Source of the DNA: Tetracladium setigerum
Lineage: Eukaryota > Ascomycota > Leotiomycetes > Helotiales
DNA length: 64,000 bases
Assembly (NCBI GenBank): GCA_031472005.1
Contig: PZJY01000002.1
Coordinates: 3,100,001 to 3,164,000, forward strand
Direction of reading: 5' to 3'
Below, in pieces: positions 1 through 12,148 of the stretch. Position 1 is the first letter of the stretch; the number at the start of each line of letters is the position of its first letter. The notes under the pieces are model-generated. The model did not search any database. It was not told the origin of the DNA and saw only the letters and a program-made list of their open reading frames with translations. Position numbers and translations under genes: made by a program.

Positions 1-165
1 CATCAAGAGGAGTGGTCGTTTTTAGAGTCAGCAGTAGTCAAGGCTACTTCTCACTCTTGATTATTCTAGAACTGAAGGATCAATCCTTGGTTTACACGAT
101 TCACCTCGACCCGACTATTTCTTCCAAACACCACCTCAGAGTTGAACTACTTTCTATTCCTCTCC

Positions 166-2191
166 ATGCATCGAACGTCAGCAGCGAGACCGGTTCCTAT
201 CGATTTCCTTCACCCTCACTCCCATTCGATTTACGACCAAGAGAGACAACGGGGCAGCGGACCATTGAATCGACTTCCGCAACCATACCTTGAACCACCC
301 ATACGAGACGGCCTTCGAACGCCCCCGAAGACAATATGGGTACCACATATCAAGTTCAGCAGCAGTATTCCAGCTTTGCCCCCAGACCCGATGTTTCCTT
401 CCAAAGTGCAAGTGGACCAAGCAGCCATGCTCCTGCGTATCCCCTCGTTAATTCGCATACCCGTTCACAATCAAACTTGAACCAACAGCCCCTCACATCA
501 ATTCCCAACGTCAAATATGAAGTATCAACGACAACATATGCGCCGTACTCTCGCCCACCGAGTCCCCAGCGATCAAATGGGCAGGAATACCAAGCTCCTC
601 CAGAAGCAACCCCTCAACCAAAGGCGACCAGCAATGATGCAATTATGCCCAATCTACAAATACCTCGTACAATAAATAATAGTGGTGGAAGTTTGGCCGA
701 GTTTGCTGCACAGGTAAGTTGGTCGGCTCTGTTTTGCTGGGGTATTGGACTGACATTGTGGAAGATTACTTGTTTGTTCTGGTTTGAATCTACAGATATT
801 CTTAAAGAAGCAGAAAATGTTACTCCTACTTCCGTCGTACCAAGACTGAAGGCAGGGACATTGCCGACGAGTGGGTTTCGAAAATGGGTGGTAACAATTC
901 TCACAACCACCCAGGTCACCCAAAATGTCATCTTATTGGCTCTCTTATTCATCTACCGACTGAAGAAAATCAATCCGGCAGTGAAGGGTAGAAGTGGCAG
1001 TGAATACAGGCTTCTGACTGTGGCTCTCATGCTGGGGAACAAATGTATGGTAAACTCTTTACTTTTTCCATTAGTCCGCTAACTTTGGTATAGTTCTCGA
1101 CGATAATACCTACACCAATAAGACCTGGGCCGAGGTTTCTGGGATTTCCGTCACCGAAATCCATGTTATGGAAGTGGAGTTCTTGAGCAACATGAGATAC
1201 AGTTTACTGGCATCTGCAGAGCAATGGAAGGATTGGCAGAAGACGTTGGGCAGTTCTGGACTTATTGTGATAAGGCTGCAAAATCACCTCCCGTGCTTTA
1301 CACCCCACAAGGAGTTCCAGTCCTACAGTCGACCATACCATCTCCTCCAACTCCGCTTCATTCATCCCCGCCTGCCGCGATGTCTTCGACCACCCCTTAT
1401 CCAATCGCGAACAGCAGCCTAAATGCCAATCACCTCAATAGCACTAACCATTGGCCGGATCTACAGGCTCACTCACTCTCCCGGAAGAGAAGCTTCGAGG
1501 GCGACTCGGAAGAGCCTTCGGCAAAAAGAGTTTCGAGGCCTCAAAGCATAGCTCAAACTCCTTATCCTTTGATTGGTCATCCCGTCAGACATGAGATTCA
1601 TCCGATCAGACATGAAGCTCCACGACTGCCAGTACCAAATTTGACGGTTTCCACGGGTTTGCCATCAGGCTTGCCAATCAGTAATGGATACAACACGCCA
1701 ACCGGCAATTCGCAAAATGTTCCACTTCTGCCACCATTGAGTGGAAGGGCAATGTCCAGCGTTTATCCACCTGCGCAACCCTGGGCACCACATCTCCCTA
1801 TGCTCACCCCTACTGGGCCACCTCAACAAAGCTCGAGTGGCTACTCAACACCAACTCGTCGTCACAGCCCTCACTCCGTCCAAGAGCTACTCTCTCTAGG
1901 ATCGTCTCCCATCTCCGCCCAATTCCCCAAAACCCAGGTCACATCTCGCCATCCTTCTTCCTTCAACAACGTTCCTCGCCCTACAAACCGGTTCGACACG
2001 TCAACACTTTACTCTATCCTCCTCCGTCCGCATCAATGCATGATTACTCGGCCAACGTCGATCAAATGCATTATCAGCCTTTGGGCAAGAGAAATGACTA
2101 CCGACCAGGGGTTGTACCGCACTATGCTCAACAATCCCCTTATCATTATGATGGGCCCGTCCTTCGCCAGCCAAACTTCAACCCCAACTGA
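166..2191 (+). CDS. Pho85-type (PCL-like) cyclin, reading frame broken three times
   Basis: Cyclin partner of a Pho85-type cyclin-dependent kinase; the family acts in nutrient signalling, polarity and cell cycle. Exons are 166-713, 765-1044 and 1094-2191; the introns are 51 and 49 bases. The cyclin box spans the end of exon 1 to the start of exon 3, with the family-typical stretches TQVTQNVILLALLFIYRL, GSEYRLLTVALMLGNKF (split by intron 2) and EVEFLSNMRYSLLASAEQW. The flanks are long and Pro/Ser/Gln-rich, as usual for filamentous-fungal members. The frame shifts by one missing base at C322-326, G1248-1250 and C1925-1928. With one base added at each, the three exons give 643 codons with matching splice phases, ending at TGA 2189-2191. 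I chose the Met at 166 (start MHRTSAARPV) because the text before the first break reads as the same Pro-rich N-terminus; Met 336 would be the alternative. Family assignment is firm; the exact partner is not known. Confidence 0.85.
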
Positions 2192-3434
2192 TTCCCCACC
2201 TTCCGGCAACAATAAATCTTCAGGTCACAGAAGAATCCTTGCCGCTTTTTTTCTGTTGTGTCGTCTCATTTTTCGGGTAGAAAAGATGAAGGGAATTTTA
2301 TTTCAGTTTAGACAAATCGTGGTCACACCACACTAGCAGCATACTTCACGGCGTTGTCTTTTTTCTTCGTTACAGCGAGCATAATCATTCACAGGGAATG
2401 GATTTGAGAGAGCTGTTTTATACCACAATTGCATGGATACAATGGTGTTTTGGGATAAAGTCGCATCCGTCGGTTTAGCCGAGGAACAAGCAGTCAGGTA
2501 TTCCTGTTCTCTGCGTGCCTCATTTTTTGTGTACAGTTAGATTGCCTGGATTTGGTGCCATAGGGGCAATCATCCCAGTAGTAGACGTGGTGGAGCGTGG
2601 AAAGCAGAATGTATTGGGGATAGTCCCAAATCTGCTCACTGTCAGTACGATAGCAATTAAAATAGTACAAAAACATCACACTGGCACATATACATCTGAT
2701 TCTAGGCGACTGTGTCTCGTATTTTGTACAAATTGCCCCCAACTGATCTAGAAATGATAAGGACTGATTTCAACCCCAATTTTTGGTCACGTGGTGAATG
2801 TAAACAACCCGCTCGTTAAGCGAGCTTTTCCTTGGCTTGCTTGTTGGATTGAATGACATCTGCCTGTGTGCGCACAGCTGGCACTGTGACAGTAAGATAT
2901 CGTTTCTCATGACGATACCATCCCTAGTCATAATATACTTTCTTTTCTTGGTAATTGATCGACAAACACCAGTGGAATGGTCGGGGCGGAACTCACAGAA
3001 GGCAGTTTTTGACTTAAAAGGAAAAGGTACGTTCAATTCTCTATGAAGTGGCTAGAGACAACACCAAAGCCGGATCTAACGCTATGGGCAAGAATAAATT
3101 GAGGTTTTGGTCAATAAAGACACCTGAATCATCCGCTGAGAAACAAGCAAGCCATTTCAGATACCCCTCGCCGACCAAGTCTTTCACACGAACTAGTAAT
3201 AATAATCATGAGGAATATATGACGAGCATACCTTGCTGGCTTATACCCTTCACATACGCCATATCGCTCTAAGGAAACGTGTGCAGGGTGGAGGGCTCGC
3301 AGCGAATGCAAATACAAAGCCTTCCTCTCTCTCTCTCTCGCAGAAAACAAATGGACTTAGAAATCACTCCTGTCACAGGCGGGAATTAGTAGGTTTTCTC
3401 TACCGAATGGAAGAAAATATTTGAAAACGATCAC
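2192..3434. other. Convergent intergenic region
   Basis: Lies between the 3' ends of the cyclin (+) and the hypothetical gene (-). I see no coding potential beyond short chance frames. A short CT microsatellite sits at 3325-3339. Both 3' untranslated regions must fall here. Confidence 0.6.
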
Positions 3435-5166
3435 TTACAAAGATGCTTGGGTGATACGTGCTTTGCTCATTCCCTTCACAGCATCCACAAACCCCTTCAT
3501 ATCCTGGTTGTTCACGAACACAAGCCAAATGCCAGTACTCGCATCCCGTGTAGGCAGTCGGGTAATCTGCACAAGATTCTTGTCTGGGTCGAAGACGAGG
3601 CAGGAAATTGCGCTGCCACCGATCCTCCAATCTCTCTTGTGCCACATCCGCTTGTAGCCAGTGGTATAAGGTTCAAATGCGCCGTCCTTGATGTGCAAGT
3701 GCAACGGCTTAGTCGGTGCGGTTTGCCAGTCCTTATCTTGCTCTCCTCTTGCAAAAACACGCTACATAAATGTACAGAGTTAGCATATCATGGAAGTGGT
3801 GGGGGCGGATTTGGTAGAGGTTTGACCCAATGTGAACTTACAATCTTGGATACTCCAAAGGTTTCGCCTGGGATTGGGAGCATTTTAGGACACCACTTTT
3901 GTTTATGGAATGATAGAAGCATCTCGTTCTCCTTCGGGTAATTGACTGGAATTCTCAAGCCCAAGTCATTCAGGCAGAAGGCCACGAAGTCTTCACAGAC
4001 AGAAGGGCTCATGAACTCGAATAGTTGGATTCTGTGGCTAATGAAATCTTTTTCGATAGGTCTTCGGTGCACGACCAACAATCCCAAACCTTTATTGACT
4101 TCAAATCTGATGATGTTTGCGGTGCGTATGGTGAATTCATTACAAGGGAACGACTTCTTCAGTGCCTTGTTGGTAATTGTGAAGACAGGGTGGGACTCGG
4201 GCGGTTTGGGGTAGTCGGCGGGGTATTCGAGGATGAGGTATTCGAGCGTGAATTTGGGCATGCCAGGGCCTTCCAAATACCACGAGCTCGTGCTGTTGTC
4301 CGCATGGAGTTTTATGGAAGCCCAGCGAACTTCAAATTTCTTGAGGAGTCTCTGTGAGTTGAAGCTATCGCTCTTGATATCTCCAATCTTGGCACGCTTT
4401 TCTTCACGACCTTGAGCATTGGGATGTGCCTTCGAAATCTCCAAGGAAGAAGCAACCTGCCCGGTGAAAGGTTCCGATGATAACTCCTTTCTCTTCCGAT
4501 TTGGATTATTGGAAACACTGTGGCTAGGAACTGTTTCAACCTCAGCTGTAATGGATTTCGTAGTTCTGCCTCCAGAAGTATGAGATACCTGAGTCTGTGG
4601 CCCTTCACCCGTTACCGGGGGCGTCGTGGCGGTTGCCTTTCTCTCAGAGCCAGAGCCGTCGGTCACTTCATCATCTCCCTCGCAGTGTAAGCTCGTGTTT
4701 CCTTCCTTGAAAGTATCCTGAATACTCTCGATCTGCTTGATAGAGCGTTGGACGAGAGCTTGGGCCCGTGCTTGTGCCGATGATCTGCAGCGTATGATTG
4801 CTTCGGCTTCGAGATCGGCTTGTTTTTTCATATCCTTGTTGAACATGTCCCGGATTGCTTTTCTGGCCTTATCTGCATCTTCTCGGATCAGATTTTCAGT
4901 TGCCTTGTCTTCTGCTTCATTCCCGAGTTGAGTCTCCAGGTACTGATGATGATGGACGAGCAGGTCAGTTCGTTCTGTGGAGGAGATTGTCGGGAAGGCT
5001 CGTTGCATATCTGTGAGGCAAGACAATACATCGTTCTTGTACTTCTTGGCGTCGATCTATATCCGATGAGTTAGATGTTTACTTTCCAGTACAGGGATAG
5101 AGAGACAGCGAAGCTCACAATCTCAGGAAGGTCTTTTGGAACCTTTGGGGGGTTTGTAGACGCCAT
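3435..5166 (-). CDS. Unrecognised 529-residue protein
   Basis: I do not recognise this family. Exons on the minus strand are 5166-5119, 5056-3842 and 3761-3435; lengths of 48, 1215 and 327 are all multiples of three, giving 529 residues. Splice sites are GTGAGC..ATAG and GTAAGT..GTAG. Residues about 20-130 are highly charged and probably helical. Residues about 130-230 are low-complexity Ser/Thr/Lys. The C-terminal 290 residues look globular: aromatic-rich, with many alternating hydrophobic strands, including WASIKLHAD, TSSWYLEGPG and GIWLVFVNNQDM, so a beta-rich fold is likely. There is no signal peptide or membrane segment. The stop TAA at 3437-3435 lies inside a perfect GTAAGT donor; splicing there could only change the last residues. 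Confidence 0.75.
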
Positions 5167-7388
5167 GTCGTCTTATCCTGGTGAGGAGGTCCAGCTGGTT
5201 GTGTCGTTTGATGGTAGGAAGTCAGAACAGAATTATGGCTGAAGTTTAAGGGCACGCCAAGGCACTAGCACCAAGAAGTGACAAGATCTTGGGGCGAATT
5301 GAGTGGAAGGTGAAGGTGAAAGTGAAAGTGAAAGTGAAGGTGAGGCGACGCCATTGAGACGCGCTTTGAAGGCAAAACAACTCATAAAATCATACGATTA
5401 GACAGCAAAAAGACGAAATCTCCAGAGATTGGGGCGATTATTACAGTATCCTGAATCGTGTGGGAAGCGATACTCTTGGATTGTTATTATTGTTAACATA
5501 CCGCGTCTCGCTTAGCTTGGTATTGACACACCAAAACTGGTAGCCATCACAATATTGATTGAACGGATTCTTACGTAATTTTCGCATTTGTTAGCGTTTG
5601 TTTTATTGTGGTTCATCAAACAGTGTATTTGTTACTCGCATTGGCGATTTTATGTGGAATTGTCCAGTCAGCTTATTCTCTCTTGACGAGCTTGAACCAT
5701 TTCTCCAACATAATATCCTCCATGTAAACGTTCAGACAGGGCAAAAACTTACGAATTTTCCATATTTCATCTTGTAATCAAGAATTGAAGTAGCCAGTTG
5801 CAGATTGTATCAGGATTGTCGAATCGATAGGGCTCCCTCCGAATTGCGCCGGGCGTGTGGATAGCTTGGAGGATTCACTTACAGCGAAGCATAGGGTACC
5901 CCACATTTCCGAGAATCAAAACCCCAAGGAGAGAAGCGCTCTTGATTTGAGAAGTCAGAAATCGCACATTCGCTCGAGAGGAGATGTCGGCAAATGAGGG
6001 GCTGATGTGGGAGAGGCGACGGCGATTCCACGTTATCCTCAAGATCTTTGTCACATCCCATTTGTGAAAGAATGGCATCAAAATTAAGAAGTACTTCATG
6101 CAGATCTTTCTTACTTGCTACATCCTAGGTAAGCATTAGGATGAGTAGAGCAAGGTGGATCTAGCTTGGCACTGTGGAATAGTCAATCGAGATGCGCTTT
6201 TCATCCAGACAGAACCTCCACTCGGTCATAATCCAGTGGAAAGCAAAGTGATGCAAAAGTAAACATCACAGACTATTTTGAGTCTCATCCAGAGTTCTAG
6301 ATACGAGAACCATGTGGATGAGAGTATGTATGGACTTGGAACAACTCGCTCGACCACCATCCGCCACCACGGCTTCATAAAAGCACCAATGCAAAATTCT
6401 TAGAAATTAACCACGACTTGAGGCTCGATGGAATCTAACCCATAATTGTCTGCAGTTAGACCGGATAAATGTATCATTTTGCTGCAGAGTGTTGGTGACG
6501 GCTTTCCTTGACGACCCAGTCCATATACACCTCCTCTTTGATATGAACGGCAAAATCCCTTTAATTGAGGATCATCTTGCGACAACCACACAGGGAGAAG
6601 AAACTCCAGAGAGGTGGAGATTTTACATTCAAAACCGTTCAAGGAATACGCTGCTGACCTGTGTCTTCCAGTGTCACGTTAAGTGGCACAACATAAAACT
6701 TCTAACCACAGACCAAGAAATGGATTCGCAATTCGGACAATGGAGATATAGAAAAAATTTAAGAATACCGCGATGAATCTGCAAAAATCATGACAAGTGA
6801 TTCGCGAAAATTAATCTTGACACAAAGCATGGACAAAGCTAATAAGTTCTCGCCAACTGGCACCGTCAAATTCTACATCCATGACCTTCTCCACCACGTC
6901 ATGGTTAAAGTATCTATGAAATGAAAATCAGAAACAGGAGTAGCATAAAGTAGCCCAGAGCAAGGCTTGACCGAGTCAAATTTCAAAACCAAGCGAGCTG
7001 TATGTAAAATTCAGGTTATCTTTTACGTTTCGACGAGGAGAAGAGCTGACTTGAGACCCGTACTGCTGAAATTCCAGGAAGTTCAGATACGAAAGAACCT
7101 TGGCTTACATTATAACTACAACTCCTGCGACACCACAAAAGGCATGGCCGCTGGAATAGAAAGAAAGCGAACGTTAGTTGTCATGTTACGTATGTGCAAT
7201 TCGATTTCGTGCTGTGCAGATACTCTCTCAGTAAGGTCATAATGCCAAGAGATAATTAAAATTCAACACTTAAGGATTCGTGAACCCCCTTCCCCAAACT
7301 CCTTGCTTGCCATGCAACTAAAAATGATGTAATACTCCTAAAGCCCGCTATGCACCAACCCAAGACTTGTACTCCTACAAAGTCGACC
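5167..7388. other. Gene-free region upstream of the hypothetical gene
   Basis: 2.2 kb without a supported gene. It holds the promoter of the minus-strand gene starting at 5166 and the 3' region of the SIM-RING gene ending at 7389. Short frames at 6400-6776 on both strands have no recognisable content. A GTGAAR hexamer array lies at about 5305-5344. Confidence 0.55.
5305..5344. repeat. GTGAAR hexanucleotide array
   Basis: About six head-to-tail copies of GTGAAA/GTGAAG, roughly 140 bases upstream of the start codon of the gene beginning at 5166. It is purine-rich on the plus strand. It could be a microsatellite or an upstream promoter element; nothing in the sequence decides this. Confidence 0.7.
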
Positions 7389-8673
7389 TTACAAAAACAC
7401 ACCCACCCATTTGTCTTTGCCTTTGACATCGCTCTCACAGCCATCCACGGCACATCCAAGAATCTTCGTTTGTCGACTATTTCCAGTCTTCCCGAATTTT
7501 GTGAGCTCCGGAAATGACACTGTACTAGAGCCTTTGTTGGCTGTCAGGCGATTTTGGTAGCAGTGATTGCAGTAGACCTAGCATATGATTAGCAAATGGA
7601 AGAATCCAGACCGGGAGTAAATTTACATGACCGCACTCCTTCAAGACCCAGAATGGATGCTCCTCCCTGTCCTTCTTGCTCGGTGCCTTCCCTCCCTTCT
7701 TCATCGGAGGCTCCTCCTCCTGTTTGTGCACCATTTCCTCTTCACAGCTTGGGCAGATGACAATGTCCGTTTCCAGTGGCGATCGAGTGAAGCCAGCTTT
7801 AGCAGGTGGCGGCGGACATGCTCAGGCTTGCGTGGTGCAAATGCATTCGCTTGGTAATCCATGTTATTGGCCGGCATTGCTTGTTGATTGAGACCCTGAT
7901 AGTACATCATTTGGTCCATAACATGAGCAACTTCGAACATTTGTCCCATTCCACCTATACGATCGAGTATATTGGCATGGCTTCCGAAGACTCTATGCAG
8001 AGGGGCTGCAGCTCGCTGAGGGGCTGCAACAACTGGAGCTTGTTGAAAAAAAATCGAAGGAGGTCCAGCATTTTCTCGTGCAACAGGGCGCCTGGTTTGT
8101 TCAACGCGTCCAGCTCGGACAGGGTGAACCCGTGCAAGTGGTATTCCCTCCGGCCGACGTCGTTCTTGCACACCCGTAATGACCAAATCTGGCTCCGTAT
8201 CTTCCGTCAGGTCAATAAAGTTCTCAAATCTAACCGCATCGCTTCGTCCAAGTTGTGGAGGTCGTTGTGAATGGCTTCGTGCCTCTGTGAAGATAGGTCG
8301 ATCATCAGAATCATCTGTTAGGTCGATTACGGATGTTTGAGTCCCGAGGCGTGGGCGACTTCGGGCGTGAACTCGGTGTGCCATTCCTTCTAACGGTGGA
8401 TGTAGTGGTGGGTTGTGAGGATGAGAGAGTCGTCGTGGTCCAAAGAAGGAGCCTGCTCGACTTGATTGTGAGTTGTTGGAGGGGGGATTGTAGTGTTGAG
8501 AGTTCAGGAAGCTTGTACTGGGATCGCCGAAGGTCATAGGCGAGGGAGATAATGTAGCAGCTTGTGACATATCTGCGAAAGATCTCTACAATCGGATAGT
8601 CAGTTGGAATTCCTCAAGTGAATAAGAAACTCGTAAAACACACCTTGCGTCTTCCTGGTGGCCAACCATCCAT
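7389..8673 (-). CDS. RING-finger protein with two SUMO-interacting motifs (STUbL-like)
   Basis: Probable nuclear E3 ubiquitin ligase. Exons are 8673-8644 (10 codons), 8585-7627 and 7577-7389. The repaired protein is 392 residues. Two hydrophobic-acidic SUMO-interacting motifs are visible: VIDLTDDSDD (about 96-105) and FIDLTEDTEP (about 133-142). The C-terminal zinc site reads C288-x2-C291, a Lys/Glu-rich spacer, C328-G-H330-x2-C333-x2-C336, then C372-x4-C377. This is RING-like, with a wider last pair than usual. SIM repeats followed by a C-terminal RING is the layout of Slx8/Rfp/RNF4 SUMO-targeted ligases, but the class is inference. Exon 2 has one missing base at 7814-7815: the frame jumps between PEHV and PPPPAKAG. 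With it restored, exon phases agree. Intron 2 falls inside the RING, just after the zinc-binding His330. Confidence 0.78.
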
Positions 8674-9406
8674 TGCCCTCACCCAGAGGTGGCAGCTCAC
8701 GATTTGACTCAGAGTGGACGAAAACGGCCTCCAGGAAGGGATCTTCGAATATAGCAGAATATTCCTAGAGGTGCTGCCGTAAAAGTTCGGGGGTGGTGTC
8801 GCTGGTGGTGCTGGTGATGTTGAGATGGCGAGGTATCGGAGGTATCAAGTGTTGTTGCCGTTACACTGAGAACTTCTAGCGCTCGGCTTTAACTCCGACG
8901 TGACTTGGAAGGCGCGAAGGCAAATTCCTTTGTTTTCATCAGGTATTGAGATTCAGTACCTACAAAGGAGGCAATATTTAACAACTCAAAGCCGTACGAG
9001 ACATCAGAGCCCACTCTGAGTCTATATACCTTCTCACGTGCGAGGCAGGAGGTACCCTTTGTTCACTTTTAAATATACCCAGTGCTTGACTGGTAGGCAC
9101 CGGTCAGGGCACTGTTCAGAATTTGGCCACTGAAAAAGACTCGCCCGAAAAGGAAACAAAGGCGCCTATGAGCGATGGGCCATTCACCAGCCGAAAAGCT
9201 ACTGCCACGCCATTCGCTCCAAAAATGCCAATTTACCTCAGGCTTGGGAATTGTATTTCCTTGCCTGTTAACTACTGAACCCTAAGGCTGGTAAAGTACA
9301 TCTGATATTATCGAGTACCATATTCCTAGAATTACATGCGGGATAGGCTGTCCAGATCACGCTTTTGGCCAGCTCACAACCCAAAACGCCCATAAAATCA
9401 TTCCTC
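8674..9406. promoter_or_regulatory. Upstream region of the SIM-RING gene
   Basis: 733 bases between the start of the SIM-RING gene and the stop of PRP19, both on the minus strand. No gene is seen; it must contain the promoter of the former and the terminator of the latter. Confidence 0.5.
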
Positions 9407-11037
9407 TCAACCCAGCACTGTCACGACGCCTTCCGAATTGACAGTAACCAACTTCTTCGCCTCGGGTCCCCAAGAAACGGCTGTGGCTGGAACAGCAGTG
9501 CTAATCACATCCGACCACGACTTCGATGCCTTGACGTATTGTGAAATGGTGAGTCCTCGGGGTCCAGAAGCTGCGAGGAATTGTCCAGTGTAATCCCAAC
9601 GAATGCTGTCCACCTGGCCTCCGATTTCTAGTACCTTCGCCTCGGCAGCCTTGCCTTCCTTCCGTAAGTCGAAAATCACCACGCTGTTTGAACCTTTTGC
9701 CACTGCAGCGAACCAGATACCGTTTTCAGAGAACGCGATATCTTGCACAGGCCCTCCAAGATCAAAGTTTGCAGCGTTTTCGCCAGATTTGACATGGAAT
9801 AATTTGATTTCACCATCAGAACCACCAGCAGCAAACAAATGACCGTCTGGGTGGAAAGCAGCCACAGTAAGTTCTGCATCGATGTTAGTGACCTATTTAC
9901 AGCTTTCATAAGTGTGATCGTACCTGAATCTGTGTAGACCTGAGTCACAGCTTTCCCGACTGACAGGTCGTAGAAAACGAAGCTCTTGTCGACACCAACA
10001 GAGGCAAGAATATCGCCACTTGGATGTAGAGCTAGTCCATTGGCTCTGCCAGCGTGTGATGTGAACGAAGTCTCACTGTCTCCAAATACCGTGACAACGC
10101 CCGAGGAAGTCGAAACGACAGGCAGTTCCCCAAACCAAACTGAGTCGGTAACAGCACTGCTTGTCTTGAAAACATCTTGCACCTTGTTTTCTGGAATCGA
10201 ATAAACACCAATAACACCATCCGATCCACCCACAATTGCAAGTTGTCCATCTTCATTTAGGGCGATGGAGCTTGTATCTGGGTAGAGAGGTTCCGAGGCC
10301 GAGACAATGGCGAACTTCTCTATTCCTTCAGCATCCGCCCATCCCTTTGGCACAGGTCGCTTTCGACGACTTTTGGAAAGCCTATTGGCATGATTAGTAT
10401 TGCTCCCTTGACGCTGGCAAATAGAACCGTACTTCTCTTGTGTAGCATCAACCTTCTCAGCAAGTGCCTCTGGCAGACCTTCGCTGTCAATCTGCATAGC
10501 ATCTCCGTTTCCAGCACCTCCTGCACCAACTGTAACTTTCGAAAGCGCATCCCTTGCTTCATCTCTCTCCTTCGTCAATCTCGCAATAACTCTGACAGCC
10601 GCATCATGTTGGTACAAAGCCGTTGTCAGTTCTTGACGTGTCTGGTTGAGCTGCTGCCTGATGGTGAAAGCTTCGAGGGCTAGCGAATCCCATTCATTTT
10701 GAAAGGTCGAGAGAAGAGAAGGGATTGATGTGAGGGTCGGGGGTCGGGGGGTTACTATTCGGGCGGATTTGAGATCAATGAGGTCTGTGATTTCCAACTC
10801 CTCCCCATTCACAGGATCTTTGTGGTTCTCTGAGATATAGTTTTCGATCAGGCGCTTCTCGTAGACATTGCCTTCTCAGATTAGTGTCGCGTTCCAGCTT
10901 GCAGGCAGACGCTCGAGACTTACCAGATTTCGACGACGCGACAGGGTGCTGTGGCGCTTCGCCAGATACTGCAGGAAAGAATCAGGACCATTCCAATACC
11001 AAAACCATTGATGCAGGAACTTACTAGAGCAGAGCAT
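9407..11037 (-). CDS. PRP19: Pre-mRNA-processing factor 19 (U-box ubiquitin ligase)
   Basis: Core of the NineTeen complex, which activates the spliceosome; a nuclear U-box E3 ligase. Five exons: 11037-11025 (13 bases), 10968-10924 (45), 10871-10433, 10381-9924 and 9873-9407, giving 474 codons with consistent phases. The U-box covers residues 1-65 and starts MLCSISGEAPQHPV, followed by SGNVYEKRLIENYI. The Prp19 core and coiled coil follow (about 66-140, with TRQELTTALYQHDAAVRVIA). WD40 repeats run from about 185 to the end, with blades such as HPSGDILASVGVDKSFVFYD and FHPDGHLFAAGGSDGEIKLF. Length matches the family (about 475). Divergent from the OHCU decarboxylase gene with 268 bases between start codons. 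The frame is intact throughout. Confidence 0.96.
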
Positions 11038-11305
11038 CTTTACTGTTGTTGGATTGATTTGTTCTGGCGCATCCACATAACCAACTCTGTAAACTTTTGG
11101 AAGTCGCGAATGCCAAGGACAACGCCAAGCCCAATCGGGTCTAGCCTCCCTCTATCATCAGCTTCCAAGTTATCAAGTCACAAGTCACAAAAGAAGCTCA
11201 TAAAAAGCAACAAACTTATTATTTCCGTGCTCAAAAACTTCTTGACACGGGTAGTCTGTGATCGTCTTGTAGCTACTTGCTGCTCATCATTTCAATTTTT
11301 GCACA
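11038..11305. promoter_or_regulatory. Divergent promoter, PRP19 / OHCU decarboxylase
   Basis: Both start codons face away from this 268-base interval, so it must serve both genes or carry two close promoters. It is moderately AT-rich. I cannot point to a convincing TATA box. Confidence 0.6.
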
Positions 11306-11957
11306 ATGTCTGCCTTCCAACTTCCCCCAATCGACGGCCTCTCAGCTCTATCAACTACTGAAAGAGCAGCCGTACTTGATGCTCTCTTCGAGCCTTGCAC
11401 CGCTCTTCATACACTCTCGGTTGGACTTCTTCATACGGAGACTTTCAAGTCATACTATGATCTTATCGCCAGTGTTGGAATTCAATTGACTGATCTCTCT
11501 GAGAGCCCATCCACCAGTGATACGGAGTGGCTTAATAGTATTCTTGGAGCGCATCCGCGACTTGGAGCAAAGAAGGTCGAGAGTGCTCAATCACAGGCAG
11601 AGCAAGCTCAGCTAAATACTGGTGGGGAAGAAGAAGCTACAGAATTAAAGAATTTGAATGAAGAGTACGAGAAGACCTTCCCGGGTCTCATATACGTGTA
11701 TGTCAGAACTCCTCCTGAACGACGACATCTCACTAACTATAAACAGAGTCTTTGTCAATGGAAGGTCAAGACCAACGATCATGCAGAATATGCGCCAAAG
11801 AATCGATAGAGGAGACATCAAACTGGAGAGAGCAGAGGCTATCAAAGTAAGTTCACAAATGTGTTGGCATTGCTGTATATTGCAAACAGACTCACACCAC
11901 TCCAAGGCCATGTGTGACATCGCGGCAGACCGCGCCATTAAGCTTCAACAGACATAG
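11306..11957 (+). CDS. 2-oxo-4-hydroxy-4-carboxy-5-ureidoimidazoline (OHCU) decarboxylase
   Basis: UraD-type enzyme of purine breakdown: it decarboxylates OHCU to S-allantoin after urate oxidase and HIU hydrolase. Exons are 11306-11697, 11747-11846 and 11907-11957 (392, 100 and 51 bases), giving 180 residues. The catalytic His lies in the family signature LGAHPRLGAKK. The C-terminal signature FVNGRSRPTIMQNMRQRI is rebuilt exactly across intron 1, which has a CTAAC branch site just before its AG. There is no clear targeting peptide; fungal members are usually peroxisomal or cytosolic, and the C-terminus here (LQQT) is not a PTS1. No other urate-pathway gene is nearby. Frame intact. Confidence 0.92.
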
Positions 11958-12148
11958 ACGAATGCACCTTTTCCATCCCTAACCGTCCATGACCGTCCAA
12001 TGTTTATCCTAACAATTTTTGTTGACGCCACCCGATGCAATGCGAGCACGTTACCAAGTACTACAGCGACGAACCCATTCAGAACTCCGAACTCAGAAGG
12101 GAAGCGCTCCCGTTCATATCATCTCTCCTATCATCTCAATCACGCCCT

